Assembly: GCA_018266555.1 (NCBI GenBank) | Contig: JAFEAF010000011.1 | Coordinates: forward strand, 1 to 64,000 | Reading direction: 5' to 3' | Length of the DNA: 64,000 bases | Source of the DNA: Bacteroidota bacterium | GTDB lineage: Bacteria; Bacteroidota; Bacteroidia; Chitinophagales; Chitinophagaceae | In this document: positions 54,358-61,925 of the stretch, in pieces | Numbering within the stretch: position 1 is the first letter of the stretch | How the letters are laid out: each line of letters begins with the position of its first letter | Notes under the pieces: generated by a model | What the model was told of the DNA's origin: nothing | Databases searched by the model: none | What the model saw: only the letters and a program-made list of their open reading frames with translations | Made by a program: the position numbers and the translations under genes

Positions 54358-55278
54358 ATGCCCCAGACTAAATCCATATTTCCCATTCCTGATTTTACTT
54401 TATCACCCCGGATAGACCAGGTAGGCGTAGAAGAACGGGCCAGCCGTTTCACAAAAAGAAGTATTAAAAAAGAATCCAAATTGAAAGGGTTGAAGTTAGT
54501 GTTGAATATGATTGACCTTACAACACTGGAAGGAAAAGACACAGATGGAAAAGTGAAGCAGCTTTGTTACAAAGCCATGCATCCTCATGATGCCTTAGCA
54601 GGATTGCCAACAGTTGCTGCAATCTGTGTTTACCCTACAATGGTAAAAGTGGCAAAAAAAGCACTGGAAGGTTCCGGAATAAAAGTAGCCTCAGTAGCCA
54701 CCGCATTTCCAAGTGGGCAGGCGCCAAAAGAAATAAAGATCCGGGATACAAAATATGCAGTAGCAAATGGAGCGGATGAAGTGGATATGGTGATCAGCCG
54801 CGGAAAATTTCATGCAGGAGAATACAATTTTGTGTTTGATGAAATAGCAGCAATAAAAGAAGCATGTGGTGAAGCAAGACTGAAAGTTATTTTAGAAACC
54901 GGGGAACTCGGAACCTTTGATAAAGTTCGTCGTGCCAGTGATATTGCCATGTATGCCGGTGCAGATTTTATTAAAACATCAACGGGTAAAATTCAACCCG
55001 CAGCTACGATGCCGGTAACCTTAGTAATGTTGGAAGCAATCCGTGATTTTTATTATAAAACGGGAAGAATGGTAGGAATGAAACCTGCCGGAGGAATCTC
55101 CAAATCAAAACTGGCATTGCATTATTTAGTGATGGTGAAAGAAGTGTTGGGTGAAGAGTGGTTGAATAATCATTGGTTTCGCTTTGGGGCCAGTAGTTTG
55201 GCAAATGATGTGCTGATGCAAATGATGAAAGAAAAAACTGGCGTATATCAGGCGGCAAATTATTTTAGTGTGGATTAG
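54358..55278 (+). CDS. deoC: Deoxyribose-phosphate aldolase
   Basis: 306 residues from the ATG at 54358, chosen because the promoter lies between it and the earlier in-frame ATG. The long (eukaryote-like) DERA form: DLTTLEGKDTDGKVKQLCYK at the start, ADEVDMVISRGKF, then DFIKTSTGK with the Schiff-base lysine and MKPAGGISKS. It cleaves 2-deoxyribose-5-phosphate to glyceraldehyde-3-phosphate and acetaldehyde. The following two ALDH-family genes could oxidise the acetaldehyde. Cytoplasmic. Confidence 0.95.
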   Translation: MPQTKSIFPIPDFTLSPRIDQVGVEERASRFTKRSIKKESKLKGLKLVLNMIDLTTLEGKDTDGKVKQLCYKAMHPHDALAGLPTVAAICVYPTMVKVAKKALEGSGIKVASVATAFPSGQAPKEIKIRDTKYAVANGADEVDMVISRGKFHAGEYNFVFDEIAAIKEACGEARLKVILETGELGTFDKVRRASDIAMYAGADFIKTSTGKIQPAATMPVTLVMLEAIRDFYYKTGRMVGMKPAGGISKSKLALHYLVMVKEVLGEEWLNNHWFRFGASSLANDVLMQMMKEKTGVYQAANYFSVD

Positions 55279-55478
55279 CCTCTGTCCTCAAAAGGGGAAC
55301 ATAGGCTGAATAGTCTTTGGAATTTTGAGAATTGTTTTTTCCCAATGGAATAAAATATGAATAACTTCCGATGAAATCGGATGAATAAATAAAAAGTGAA
55401 TAGAAATCAGAACGATGAAGGGAGTGACACAACAGACGATGATCTGTGTTAATGTCGCCGGTAACAAAAAAATAATTT
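55279..55478. other. Spacer between deoC and the aldehyde dehydrogenase gene
   Basis: No gene. It holds a TCCGAT/ATCGGA hairpin with a 3-nt loop (55367-55381), without a T run. Confidence 0.35.
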
Positions 55479-56996
55479 ATGCCAACAACAAAAAAGCCTG
55501 ACCGACGTGGCGGGAAAATAACTCCAAAGTCAAACACGATCAAACTGAAATTTGATACATCATGGAGCTATGCTCCTGCGCCGGAGAGTAAAAGCGCTGC
55601 AACGATCAAACCGCAATATGATCTTTTCATTAATGGTGAATGGGTAAAACCTGCAAGCAATAAGTATTTTGATACCATCAACCCGGCAAATGAGGAAAAA
55701 ATATCTCAGGTATCCGAAGCAAATACCGCTGATGTGGACAAAGCGGTGAAAGCAGCAAGAAATGCTTATGAAAAAGTTTGGAAAAAAATTTCTCCGAAGG
55801 AAAGAGCCAAATATGTTTTTCGCATTGCCAGGATGATACAGGAACGGGCAAGAGAATTGGCGATCATTGAATCATTGGACGGCGGCAAACCTATTCGTGA
55901 AAGCCGTGACTTTGATGTGCCGACAGCAGCGAATCATTTCTTTTATTATGCGGGATGGGCAGATAAACTGGAATATGCATTTCCGAACAGAAACACGGAG
56001 CCATTGGGAGTAGCAGGACAAATCATTCCCTGGAATTTTCCGCTGCTGATGGCTGCATGGAAAATAGCACCGGCATTGGCAACCGGGAATACCGTTGTAT
56101 TGAAACCTGCTGAAACGACCCCGCTCACTGCATTGAAATTAGCAGAAATTATTCAGGAGTCAGGTTTGCCCAATGGTGTTGTAAACATTGTTACCGGTGC
56201 CGGCGCTACCGGCGCTGCAATCGTCAATCATCCCGACATAAATAAAATTGCATTTACCGGCTCTACTGATGTCGGAAAGATTATTCAACGGGCTATTGCA
56301 GGCACCCACAAAAAAGTAACATTGGAATTAGGTGGAAAAGCCGCAAACATTATTTTTGAAGATGCCCCATTAGATCAGGCAGTGGAAGGTGTAATTAACG
56401 GAATTTATTTTAACCAGGGGCATGTGTGCTGTGCCGGATCCAGGTTATATGTACAGGAATCTGTTGCGAAACAGGTGATACGAAAACTCAGGGATAGAAT
56501 TGAATCGTTGATAGTCGGTGATCCGTTGGATAAGAATACGGACATTGGTGCCATCAATTCACGCCAGCAATTAGAAACGATCCACAAATATTTAAAAATT
56601 GGAAAAGAAGAAGGCGCAGAAATGTATCAAAGTTCCTGTTCACTTCCGGGAAAAGGTTTTTGGTGCCGGCCTACCATTTTTACCAATGTGGCACAAAGCG
56701 CCAGGATTGCACAGGAAGAAATTTTCGGGCCGGTATTAGCCATACTCACCTTCAGAACAGATGATGAAGTAATAGAAAAAGCAAATAACTCTCCTTATGG
56801 ATTGAGCGCCGGGGTGTGGACGGATAAAGGCTCTAAAATTTTCAATATGACAAAAAGAATGAGAGCCGGGGTGATTTGGGCAAATACATTTAACAAGTTC
56901 GATCCTTCTTCTCCTTTCGGTGGTTATAAAGAAAGCGGTTTTGGAAGAGAGGGTGGATTGCATGGTCTGTCGGCGTATGTGAGCCTTACTAATTAA
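55479..56996 (+). CDS. Aldehyde dehydrogenase (catalytically complete)
   Basis: 505 residues. NAD-binding and catalytic motifs are intact: PWNFPLLM (184-191), VVLKPAET (206-213), TLELGGKAAN with Glu283, FNQGHVCCAG with catalytic Cys317, EIFGPVLAILTF, and the C-terminal PFGGYKESGFGREGG. It oxidises an aldehyde to the acid with NAD(P)+. An N-terminal basic extension of about 45 residues precedes the ALDH fold. The likely substrate in this context is acetaldehyde from DeoC. It is followed after 77 bp by an incomplete ALDH homologue, resembling the two halves of ALDH16. Confidence 0.94.
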   Translation: MPTTKKPDRRGGKITPKSNTIKLKFDTSWSYAPAPESKSAATIKPQYDLFINGEWVKPASNKYFDTINPANEEKISQVSEANTADVDKAVKAARNAYEKVWKKISPKERAKYVFRIARMIQERARELAIIESLDGGKPIRESRDFDVPTAANHFFYYAGWADKLEYAFPNRNTEPLGVAGQIIPWNFPLLMAAWKIAPALATGNTVVLKPAETTPLTALKLAEIIQESGLPNGVVNIVTGAGATGAAIVNHPDINKIAFTGSTDVGKIIQRAIAGTHKKVTLELGGKAANIIFEDAPLDQAVEGVINGIYFNQGHVCCAGSRLYVQESVAKQVIRKLRDRIESLIVGDPLDKNTDIGAINSRQQLETIHKYLKIGKEEGAEMYQSSCSLPGKGFWCRPTIFTNVAQSARIAQEEIFGPVLAILTFRTDDEVIEKANNSPYGLSAGVWTDKGSKIFNMTKRMRAGVIWANTFNKFDPSSPFGGYKESGFGREGGLHGLSAYVSLTN

Positions 56997-57011
56997 TATT
57001 TTCCTGGGCGA

Positions 57012-57039
57012 CACGGATCTGCAGAGAAAATGATCCGTG
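57012..57039. repeat. Inverted repeat between the two ALDH-family genes
   Basis: CACGGATC (57012-57019) and GATCCGTG (57032-57039) are perfect inverse copies around a 12-nt centre. The adjoining AAATCTGAGAAATCTGTGAG resembles the dispersed 'ATCTGTG' repeats seen in many bacterial genomes (from memory). Confidence 0.45.
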
Positions 57040-57073
57040 AAAATCTGAGAAATCTGTGAGTAAAAAATAAATC

Positions 57074-58027
57074 ATGGAAAAGCAAGAACTAAAAAAATCA
57101 TCGCTTAGCATCAGCGAAAACGGCATTGAGAAAAAAACTTCTTCAAAAAGACTGGAAGTTTTGAAAACCTATAAAATTTATATCGGTGGCCAATTTCCAA
57201 GAACGGAATCAGGAAGATATTATGTTGCAAAGAATGCAGAAGGAAAACAATTAGCTAATGTTTGCCTGAGTTCAAGAAAGGATTTTCGTGATGCAGTTGT
57301 TGCTGCAAGAGGAGCATTTGGCGGTTGGAGCAACCGGGCAGCATTCAACCGGGGACAAATTTTATATCGCATGGCGGAAATGCTGGAAGGAAGAAAAGGG
57401 CAGTTTATTGAAGAATTAATGCACCAGGATTCATCAAAAGCAAAAGCAGAAAAAGAAGTGAACCTTGCCATTGACCGTTTAATTTATTATGCCGGATGGT
57501 GTGATAAATTTCAACAAGTGTTCAGTGCAGTAAACCCGGTGGCAAGCTCGCATTTTAATTTTTCAGTTCCGGAACCAACCGGAGTTGTTTCTGTTATTGT
57601 GCCGCAAAATGACTCATTACTTGGATTGGTTTCTGTTATTGCGCCGGTGATCGCCGGGGGAAATACCTGTGTGGTTCTTGCATCAGAATCAAAACCATTA
57701 TGTGCCGTTACGTTTGCAGAAGTGATCAATTCTTCTGACATGCCGGGGGCTGTGGTAAATATTTTAACAGGAAAAGTTGCTGAACATGCCCCATGGTTCG
57801 TTGATCACATGGATGTAAATGCAACCATTTATTGTGAAAAAGATTCTACAGTTCAGAAAATGATGCGGGAAAAATCAGCTCTGAATGTAAAACGTGTATT
57901 TTTTTATGATAGCATTAATTGGAATACGGATGAAGGTCAATCGCCTTATTTTATTATGGATACGCAGGAAATAAAAACCACCTGGCATCCCATTGAGAAT
58001 ATTGCGGGATCGGGAGCCGGATATTAA
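57074..58027 (+). CDS. Truncated ALDH-like protein lacking catalytic residues
   Basis: 317 residues: only the N-terminal, coenzyme-binding half of an ALDH fold, with YKIYIGGQFPRTESGRYYVA, RGQILYRMAEMLEGRK, YYAGWCDKFQQVF and IAPVIAGGNTCVVLASES. PWNFP has become PQNDS, the coenzyme lysine in VVLKPAE has become alanine (VVLASES), and the catalytic Glu and Cys segments are absent. It ends normally and is not obviously a recent truncation. This mirrors the inactive second ALDH domain of ALDH16 proteins, so a structural or regulatory partner of the preceding ALDH is likely (inference). Confidence 0.85.
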   Translation: MEKQELKKSSLSISENGIEKKTSSKRLEVLKTYKIYIGGQFPRTESGRYYVAKNAEGKQLANVCLSSRKDFRDAVVAARGAFGGWSNRAAFNRGQILYRMAEMLEGRKGQFIEELMHQDSSKAKAEKEVNLAIDRLIYYAGWCDKFQQVFSAVNPVASSHFNFSVPEPTGVVSVIVPQNDSLLGLVSVIAPVIAGGNTCVVLASESKPLCAVTFAEVINSSDMPGAVVNILTGKVAEHAPWFVDHMDVNATIYCEKDSTVQKMMREKSALNVKRVFFYDSINWNTDEGQSPYFIMDTQEIKTTWHPIENIAGSGAGY

Positions 58028-58041
58028 TAAAAGAAAAGTTC

Positions 58042-58500
58042 ATGAGATTATTTATCAGTATTTTGTTTTTATCAGTTTCATTTAACACTTTTTCACAGGA
58101 CTCAACACTTTTTAGAGTACCGGACAGCAGTTCAGTTATTATACATAAAGATCCGAGGCTTGAACTTTTAATAAACAAGCAATCGGAGATCAATGAAAAA
58201 ATTTACAGGGATTCCAGGCGCACTGCAAAAGGATTTCGGATTTTAGTGATCAATACAAGTAAACGAAATGATGCCATTGAAGCCAAGTCAAAAATGTATA
58301 GCTATTTTCCGGAACTGAAAGTTTATCTTATTTATAAGTCACCTTATTTCAGGCTCAAGGCCGGGAATTTCAAAGAACGTGAAGATGCTGAAATCTATCA
58401 GAAAAAAATCAACAAATACTTTCCCAATGGGGTGTTTGTTGTCAATGACATTATAGAAGTAAGTCCAGATGAAGATTCCAACCACCCCGATCCTCGTTGA
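58042..58500 (+). CDS. Exported SPOR-domain-like protein
   Basis: 152 residues with a signal peptide (about 1-19). A C-terminal SPOR-like domain (about 65-140) is suggested by GFRILVINTSKRNDAIEAKS, VYLIYKSPYFRLKAGNFKER and EIYQKKINKYFPNGVFVVND. SPOR domains bind peptidoglycan stripped of stem peptides at the division site. It starts 14 bp after the ALDH-like gene, so it is probably in the same transcript, though the functional link is unclear. Confidence 0.8.
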   Translation: MRLFISILFLSVSFNTFSQDSTLFRVPDSSSVIIHKDPRLELLINKQSEINEKIYRDSRRTAKGFRILVINTSKRNDAIEAKSKMYSYFPELKVYLIYKSPYFRLKAGNFKEREDAEIYQKKINKYFPNGVFVVNDIIEVSPDEDSNHPDPR

Positions 58501-58507
58501 CAATTTC

Positions 58508-58538
58508 TTGCGGGCAGCAACTTTGATTTGTATTTTTG
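58508..58538 (+). promoter_or_regulatory. Promoter of the M20 amidohydrolase gene (near-leaderless)
   Basis: TTG (58508-58510), exactly 20 nt, then TATTTTTG (58531-58538), a full match to the Bacteroidota consensus. The ATG at 58543 comes only 4 nt after the box, so the mRNA should begin at or next to the start codon. Confidence 0.65.
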
Positions 58539-58542
58539 CAGG

Positions 58543-59724
58543 ATGATTGAAACGATCAAAACATTAGCAAAAAAACTGGCTCCTGAATTCATTGATATTC
58601 GCCATCATCTTCATGCACATCCTGAATTAAGTTACCAGGAATTTGAAACGTCAAAATTTGTGCAAAGCAAATTAAAAGAATTTGGAATCCCGTTTGAAAT
58701 AAAAGCAACTACCGGTGTAGTAGGTTTGATAAAAGGAAAAAACCCTGATAAAAGAATTATTGCTCTTCGTGCAGATATGGATGCATTACCGATCAAAGAA
58801 GCAAATGATGTTCCATATAAATCTACAAAAGATGGTGTGATGCATGCTTGCGGCCATGATGTACATACCAGTTGCTTACTCGGATCAGCAAAAATCCTGA
58901 ATGAATTAAAAAATAATTGGGAAGGAAGTGTGAAGCTTATCTTTCAACCCGGTGAAGAAAAAAATCCCGGCGGCGCCAGTTTGATGATAAAAGAAGGTGT
59001 TTTGGAAAATCCAAAACCACAAGCCATTTTCGGGTTGCATGTAAATCCGCAATTGGAAGTTGGAAAATTAAGCTTTCGTCCCGGCAAAGCAATGGCAAGC
59101 GCCGATGAATTATATTTTACGATTCGTGGTAATGGTGGCCACGCAGCTTCTCCACAGTTAACAGCCGACACTATATTAATAGCATCGCAATTAGTAGTAG
59201 CATTGCAACAAATTATCAGTCGTAATAAAAATCCATTTTCTCCTTCGGTGCTTTCGATCACTTCCATACAAGGTGGCTTCACGACAAACGTAATTCCAAG
59301 CGAAGTAAAACTAATGGGAACTTTCCGGGCAATGGATGAAGAGTGGCGTTTTAAAGCACATGAATTGATCAAAAATATTTCTACTGAATTAGTTCATTCC
59401 ATGGGTGGAGAAATTGATGTGCATATTGACGTTGGCTATCCTGCTGTTCAGAACGATGAAAAATTATATGTGATTGCCAGGAAAAAAGCCGAAGAATTTA
59501 TGGGAGAAAAAAATGTGGAAGAAACAGAAGTAAGAATGGGTTCTGAAGATTTTGGTTATTATTCGCAATTAATTCCCGGTTGTTTTTATCGTTTAGGAAC
59601 AGGCAATAAAGAAAAAGAAATTACATCCGGTGTGCACACTCCTACTTTTAATATTGATGAAAATGCCATTGAGATCGGAATGGGTATCATGGCATGGTTG
59701 GGAAGCAGTGTAAGTTTTCCTTAA
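58543..59724 (+). CDS. M20-family amidohydrolase (N-acyl-amino-acid hydrolase type)
   Basis: 393 residues from the ATG at 58543; an in-frame TTG at 58528 lies within the promoter and is rejected. Two-zinc M20 site: HACGHDVHTS, QPGEEKNPGG, GLHVNP and GSEDFGYYSQ. A lid/dimerisation domain is inserted at about 190-300. Family members remove acyl groups from N-acyl amino acids or cleave small amides; the exact substrate is unknown. Cytoplasmic. It converges on the LytTR gene with a perfect hairpin between. Confidence 0.93.
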   Translation: MIETIKTLAKKLAPEFIDIRHHLHAHPELSYQEFETSKFVQSKLKEFGIPFEIKATTGVVGLIKGKNPDKRIIALRADMDALPIKEANDVPYKSTKDGVMHACGHDVHTSCLLGSAKILNELKNNWEGSVKLIFQPGEEKNPGGASLMIKEGVLENPKPQAIFGLHVNPQLEVGKLSFRPGKAMASADELYFTIRGNGGHAASPQLTADTILIASQLVVALQQIISRNKNPFSPSVLSITSIQGGFTTNVIPSEVKLMGTFRAMDEEWRFKAHELIKNISTELVHSMGGEIDVHIDVGYPAVQNDEKLYVIARKKAEEFMGEKNVEETEVRMGSEDFGYYSQLIPGCFYRLGTGNKEKEITSGVHTPTFNIDENAIEIGMGIMAWLGSSVSFP

Positions 59725-59742
59725 AAATAATTTATTTACAAC

Positions 59743-59777
59743 CCTGCAAATTAGAAATTTCATTTCTAATTTGCAGG
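59743..59777. terminator. Perfect 15-bp hairpin between convergent genes
   Basis: CCTGCAAATTAGAAA (59743-59757) and TTTCTAATTTGCAGG (59763-59777) are exact inverse copies around a 5-nt loop. There is no strong T run, but the position between convergent stops supports termination in both directions. Confidence 0.55.
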
Positions 59778-59798
59778 ATATGACTTTTTGCTCCCAAA

Positions 59799-60557
59799 TC
59801 AAACCTTTGATAATTTTTTCAAAAAATCTTCCTTACGCCTTGTTGAAACTTCTATTTCTGTTCCGTCAATCATAACAACAGAGCCGCCTTTTCCCTTGTG
59901 ATAACTTTTTATGTAAGCAAGATTTACCAAATGAGAGTTGTGTATCCTGAAAAAATTATATTCTTCCAGCATTTCTTCAAATTCTTTCAAGGTTTTTGCC
60001 ACCACTAATTTTTGCTTGTCCTTCATAAAAATGGTCGTGTAATTAATATCGCTTTCGCAACGTAAAATGTCTATTACTGGCAATAACTCAAACCCGCTTA
60101 TAGTTGATACGACAATTTTTTTCGGTGGTGTATATTGTTTTAACTGCTCAATATTTTCCAATAAGATGTCAAATTTTTTTGTCAATTCATCCGCAGGTTT
60201 TTTTCTATTTAATTTTTCGACGGCTTGTTTCAGGTCCTCAGCGTCCACCGGCTTCAACAAATAATCAATTGCACTAAATTTAAAGGCCTGCACTGCATAT
60301 TTTTCGTAAGCAGTCACAAAGATCATCTCGAAGTTTTTATAAGAAACCTGCTTTAGAACATCAAACCCGGTTTTATCCTGAATTTGTACATCTAAAAAAA
60401 CTAATTGCGGCTGAAGTGATCTTATTGCTTTTACCCCATCTTCAACCGAACTAAAGCTTCCTATAAGTTGTATGGAGTTTTTACAATGCTTACCCAACAA
60501 TTCCGTAAGCCGGTCAATGGCGCTTTGTTCATCGTCAACGATAATTGCTTTTATCAT
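59799..60557 (-). CDS. LytTR-family response regulator
   Basis: 252 residues. Receiver domain (about 1-120) with VDDEQ (8-12), phosphoacceptor Asp56 in LVFLDVQIQD and the conserved YLLKPVDAEDL lysine. LytTR DNA-binding domain (about 145-250) with FFRIHNSHLVNLAYI. Members of this class are usually paired with a sensor histidine kinase of the LytS/YehU type, but no kinase gene lies on either side. Upstream is only the duplicated malic-enzyme 5' fragment. Cytoplasmic, DNA-binding; targets unknown. Confidence 0.93.
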   Translation of the reverse strand: MIKAIIVDDEQSAIDRLTELLGKHCKNSIQLIGSFSSVEDGVKAIRSLQPQLVFLDVQIQDKTGFDVLKQVSYKNFEMIFVTAYEKYAVQAFKFSAIDYLLKPVDAEDLKQAVEKLNRKKPADELTKKFDILLENIEQLKQYTPPKKIVVSTISGFELLPVIDILRCESDINYTTIFMKDKQKLVVAKTLKEFEEMLEEYNFFRIHNSHLVNLAYIKSYHKGKGGSVVMIDGTEIEVSTRRKEDFLKKLSKV

Positions 60558-60657
60558 GACTTTGTTTTAAAAGCCGTCATGCCTTTTCATTAAAAATCTT
60601 TTGGGGACCGGTCGTCACGTTTAACCTGGGTGAATTTGTCAATCGCCACCCCAATTT

Positions 60658-60799
60658 TATTTTTGTACATTGCATCCCTTGAATCAGGAACACTGCGATT
60701 GGTATAAAAATAAAATCCGGTATGAACAAAAACGAATTGCGCAAACAGCAGGTTCTCGAATATCATGCTAAAGATAATATACCTGTAAAGACACTTTGA
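60658..60799 (+). pseudogene. Truncated duplicate of the malic-enzyme promoter and 5' end
   Basis: The -7 box TATTTTTG and 14 identical bases GTACATTGCATCCC (60665-60678) recur upstream of the intact gene (61844-61857). From 60722 the frame reads [16 protein letters not shown], against [15 protein letters not shown] of the real gene, then runs to a stop at 60797-60799. The fragment is 25 codons long, has a usable promoter, and lies just before the decayed toxin cassette. Confidence 0.8.
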
Positions 60800-60829
60800 G
60801 AATCAAAGCCCGCTTCAAATTAAACTTTT

Positions 60830-60837
60830 TACCTTTG
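60830..60837 (+). promoter_or_regulatory. -7 promoter box of the antitoxin-like gene
   Basis: TACCTTTG matches TAnnTTTG exactly and lies 4 nt before the ATG at 60842. No good -33 TTG. Confidence 0.45.
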
Positions 60838-60841
60838 CAGC

Positions 60842-61128
60842 ATGTCGGAAACAGAAATAAAAGTAATCCTTTCAAAGATCAACTGGACACACCTCTCAGC
60901 AGCGATGATCTGTTCCGTATTTTCTCAGGCGCAATAGAAAAAAAAGGTGGCATTGACAAAACCTGGGTTTACAGCAGAATATTGAACACTTTTAACTGGT
61001 ACACCGTGTTGAAAATAATTCCAAAGGACGAACTGCCTTTTTTGCTTTCTGATAAAGTGATCAATAACCTTTTTCCCCGTCAGCTACGCAATAAATACCG
61101 GCATGTCAGAAACGCATTATTTGAATAA
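60842..61128 (+). pseudogene. Antitoxin-like partner gene, frameshifted near its start
   Basis: The start ATG at 60842 (after a consensus -7 box) gives MSETEIK; the conserved remainder, NPFKDQLDTPLSSDDLFRIF to the stop at 61126-61128, is in another frame. Adding one A to the run at 60859-60862 joins them into about 95 residues. Without the shift the long frame has no ATG start. The body (SRILNTFNWYTVLKIIPKDE) resembles small proteins encoded before AbiEii-type nucleotidyltransferases (DUF6922-like; not firmly recognised). It overlaps the next gene by 26 bp, as in toxin-antitoxin pairs. Confidence 0.6.
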
Positions 61129-61792
61129 GCTATATCCCTTGCAGGATAAAGTACTGCAGCTTTTTTCTGCGAATGATCTGCGGCACTACCTTACCGGCGG
61201 CACAGCATTAAGCCGTGTCTTTTTCCATCACCGGTGGTCAGATTATCTGGATTTATTTTTAAATAATGATACCGCTTTTGAGAAAGAAACACAAAAAACA
61301 ATTCATCTTTTACGGCAAAATTTCAACCATGTGTCCGTTGACAATCAGCAGGAGGGTTTTGCAAGAATTTTTATTACAGAACCCGGACTGAAGCTGAAAC
61401 TTGATTTTGTAAACGATGTCGCTTATCATGTTAATGGCTTTGAAAGAACCGCCCTTTAACATAAAGTGGATAATCCTCTTAATATTCTTTCTAATAAAAT
61501 TGCTGCGTTGAACCGGCAGGCAGCCAAAGATGTAGCCGATATATTGTTTATCTGTCAGCGCTATTCTTTTTCCTGACCAAGTATAATAAATGATGCTGCA
61601 CAAAAAGACAACTGGGTAAATGAAGTGAATGTGCTTACTGCACTTAAAGTTTTTGATTTGCAAAAGCTGCAAACAGATGTGTCATGGGTAAAAAAGCCGG
61701 ATGCGGAATTTTTACAACAAATCACAAAAAAAATCCTCTTTGATATTGCGTCGGCAGGGAGCAACACAATTGTTAATACAAGCGGGCTTTAA
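61103..61792 (+). pseudogene. AbiEii/AbiGii-type nucleotidyltransferase toxin gene with two nonsense codons
   Basis: A single frame of 229 codons runs from the ATG at 61103 to TAA at 61790-61792, broken by TAA at 61457-61459 and TGA at 61574-61576. The nucleotidyltransferase motif is YLTGGTALSRVFF followed by RWSDYLDLFLN. Between the stops come HKVDNPLNILSNKIAALNRQ and AAKDVADILFICQRYSFS; after the second, INDAAQKDNWVNEVNVLTAL. These continue the family pattern, so each stop is probably one substitution (TAC to TAA, TGG to TGA). AbiEii-like enzymes are toxins or abortive-infection effectors; this copy is presumably inactive. Confidence 0.8.
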
Positions 61793-61836
61793 ACAGACAA
61801 CAGGCATAAGATCCCTTTTGAAATCTTTCCGATTTT

Positions 61837-61925
61837 TTATTTCGTACATTGCATCCCCAATAATCGCAACGGGAAAGCTCAACATATAATTGAGCAGTGA
61901 AGAGTGACGAACCAAAAAATAATGT
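61837..61925 (+). promoter_or_regulatory. Promoter and leader of malic enzyme
   Basis: A TTATTTCG box precedes the shared GTACATTGCATCCC (61844-61857). The leader holds a GCTCAA/TTGAGC hairpin (61877-61882 with 61890-61895) that is absent from the truncated copy, whose leader is 25 nt shorter. Confidence 0.5.
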
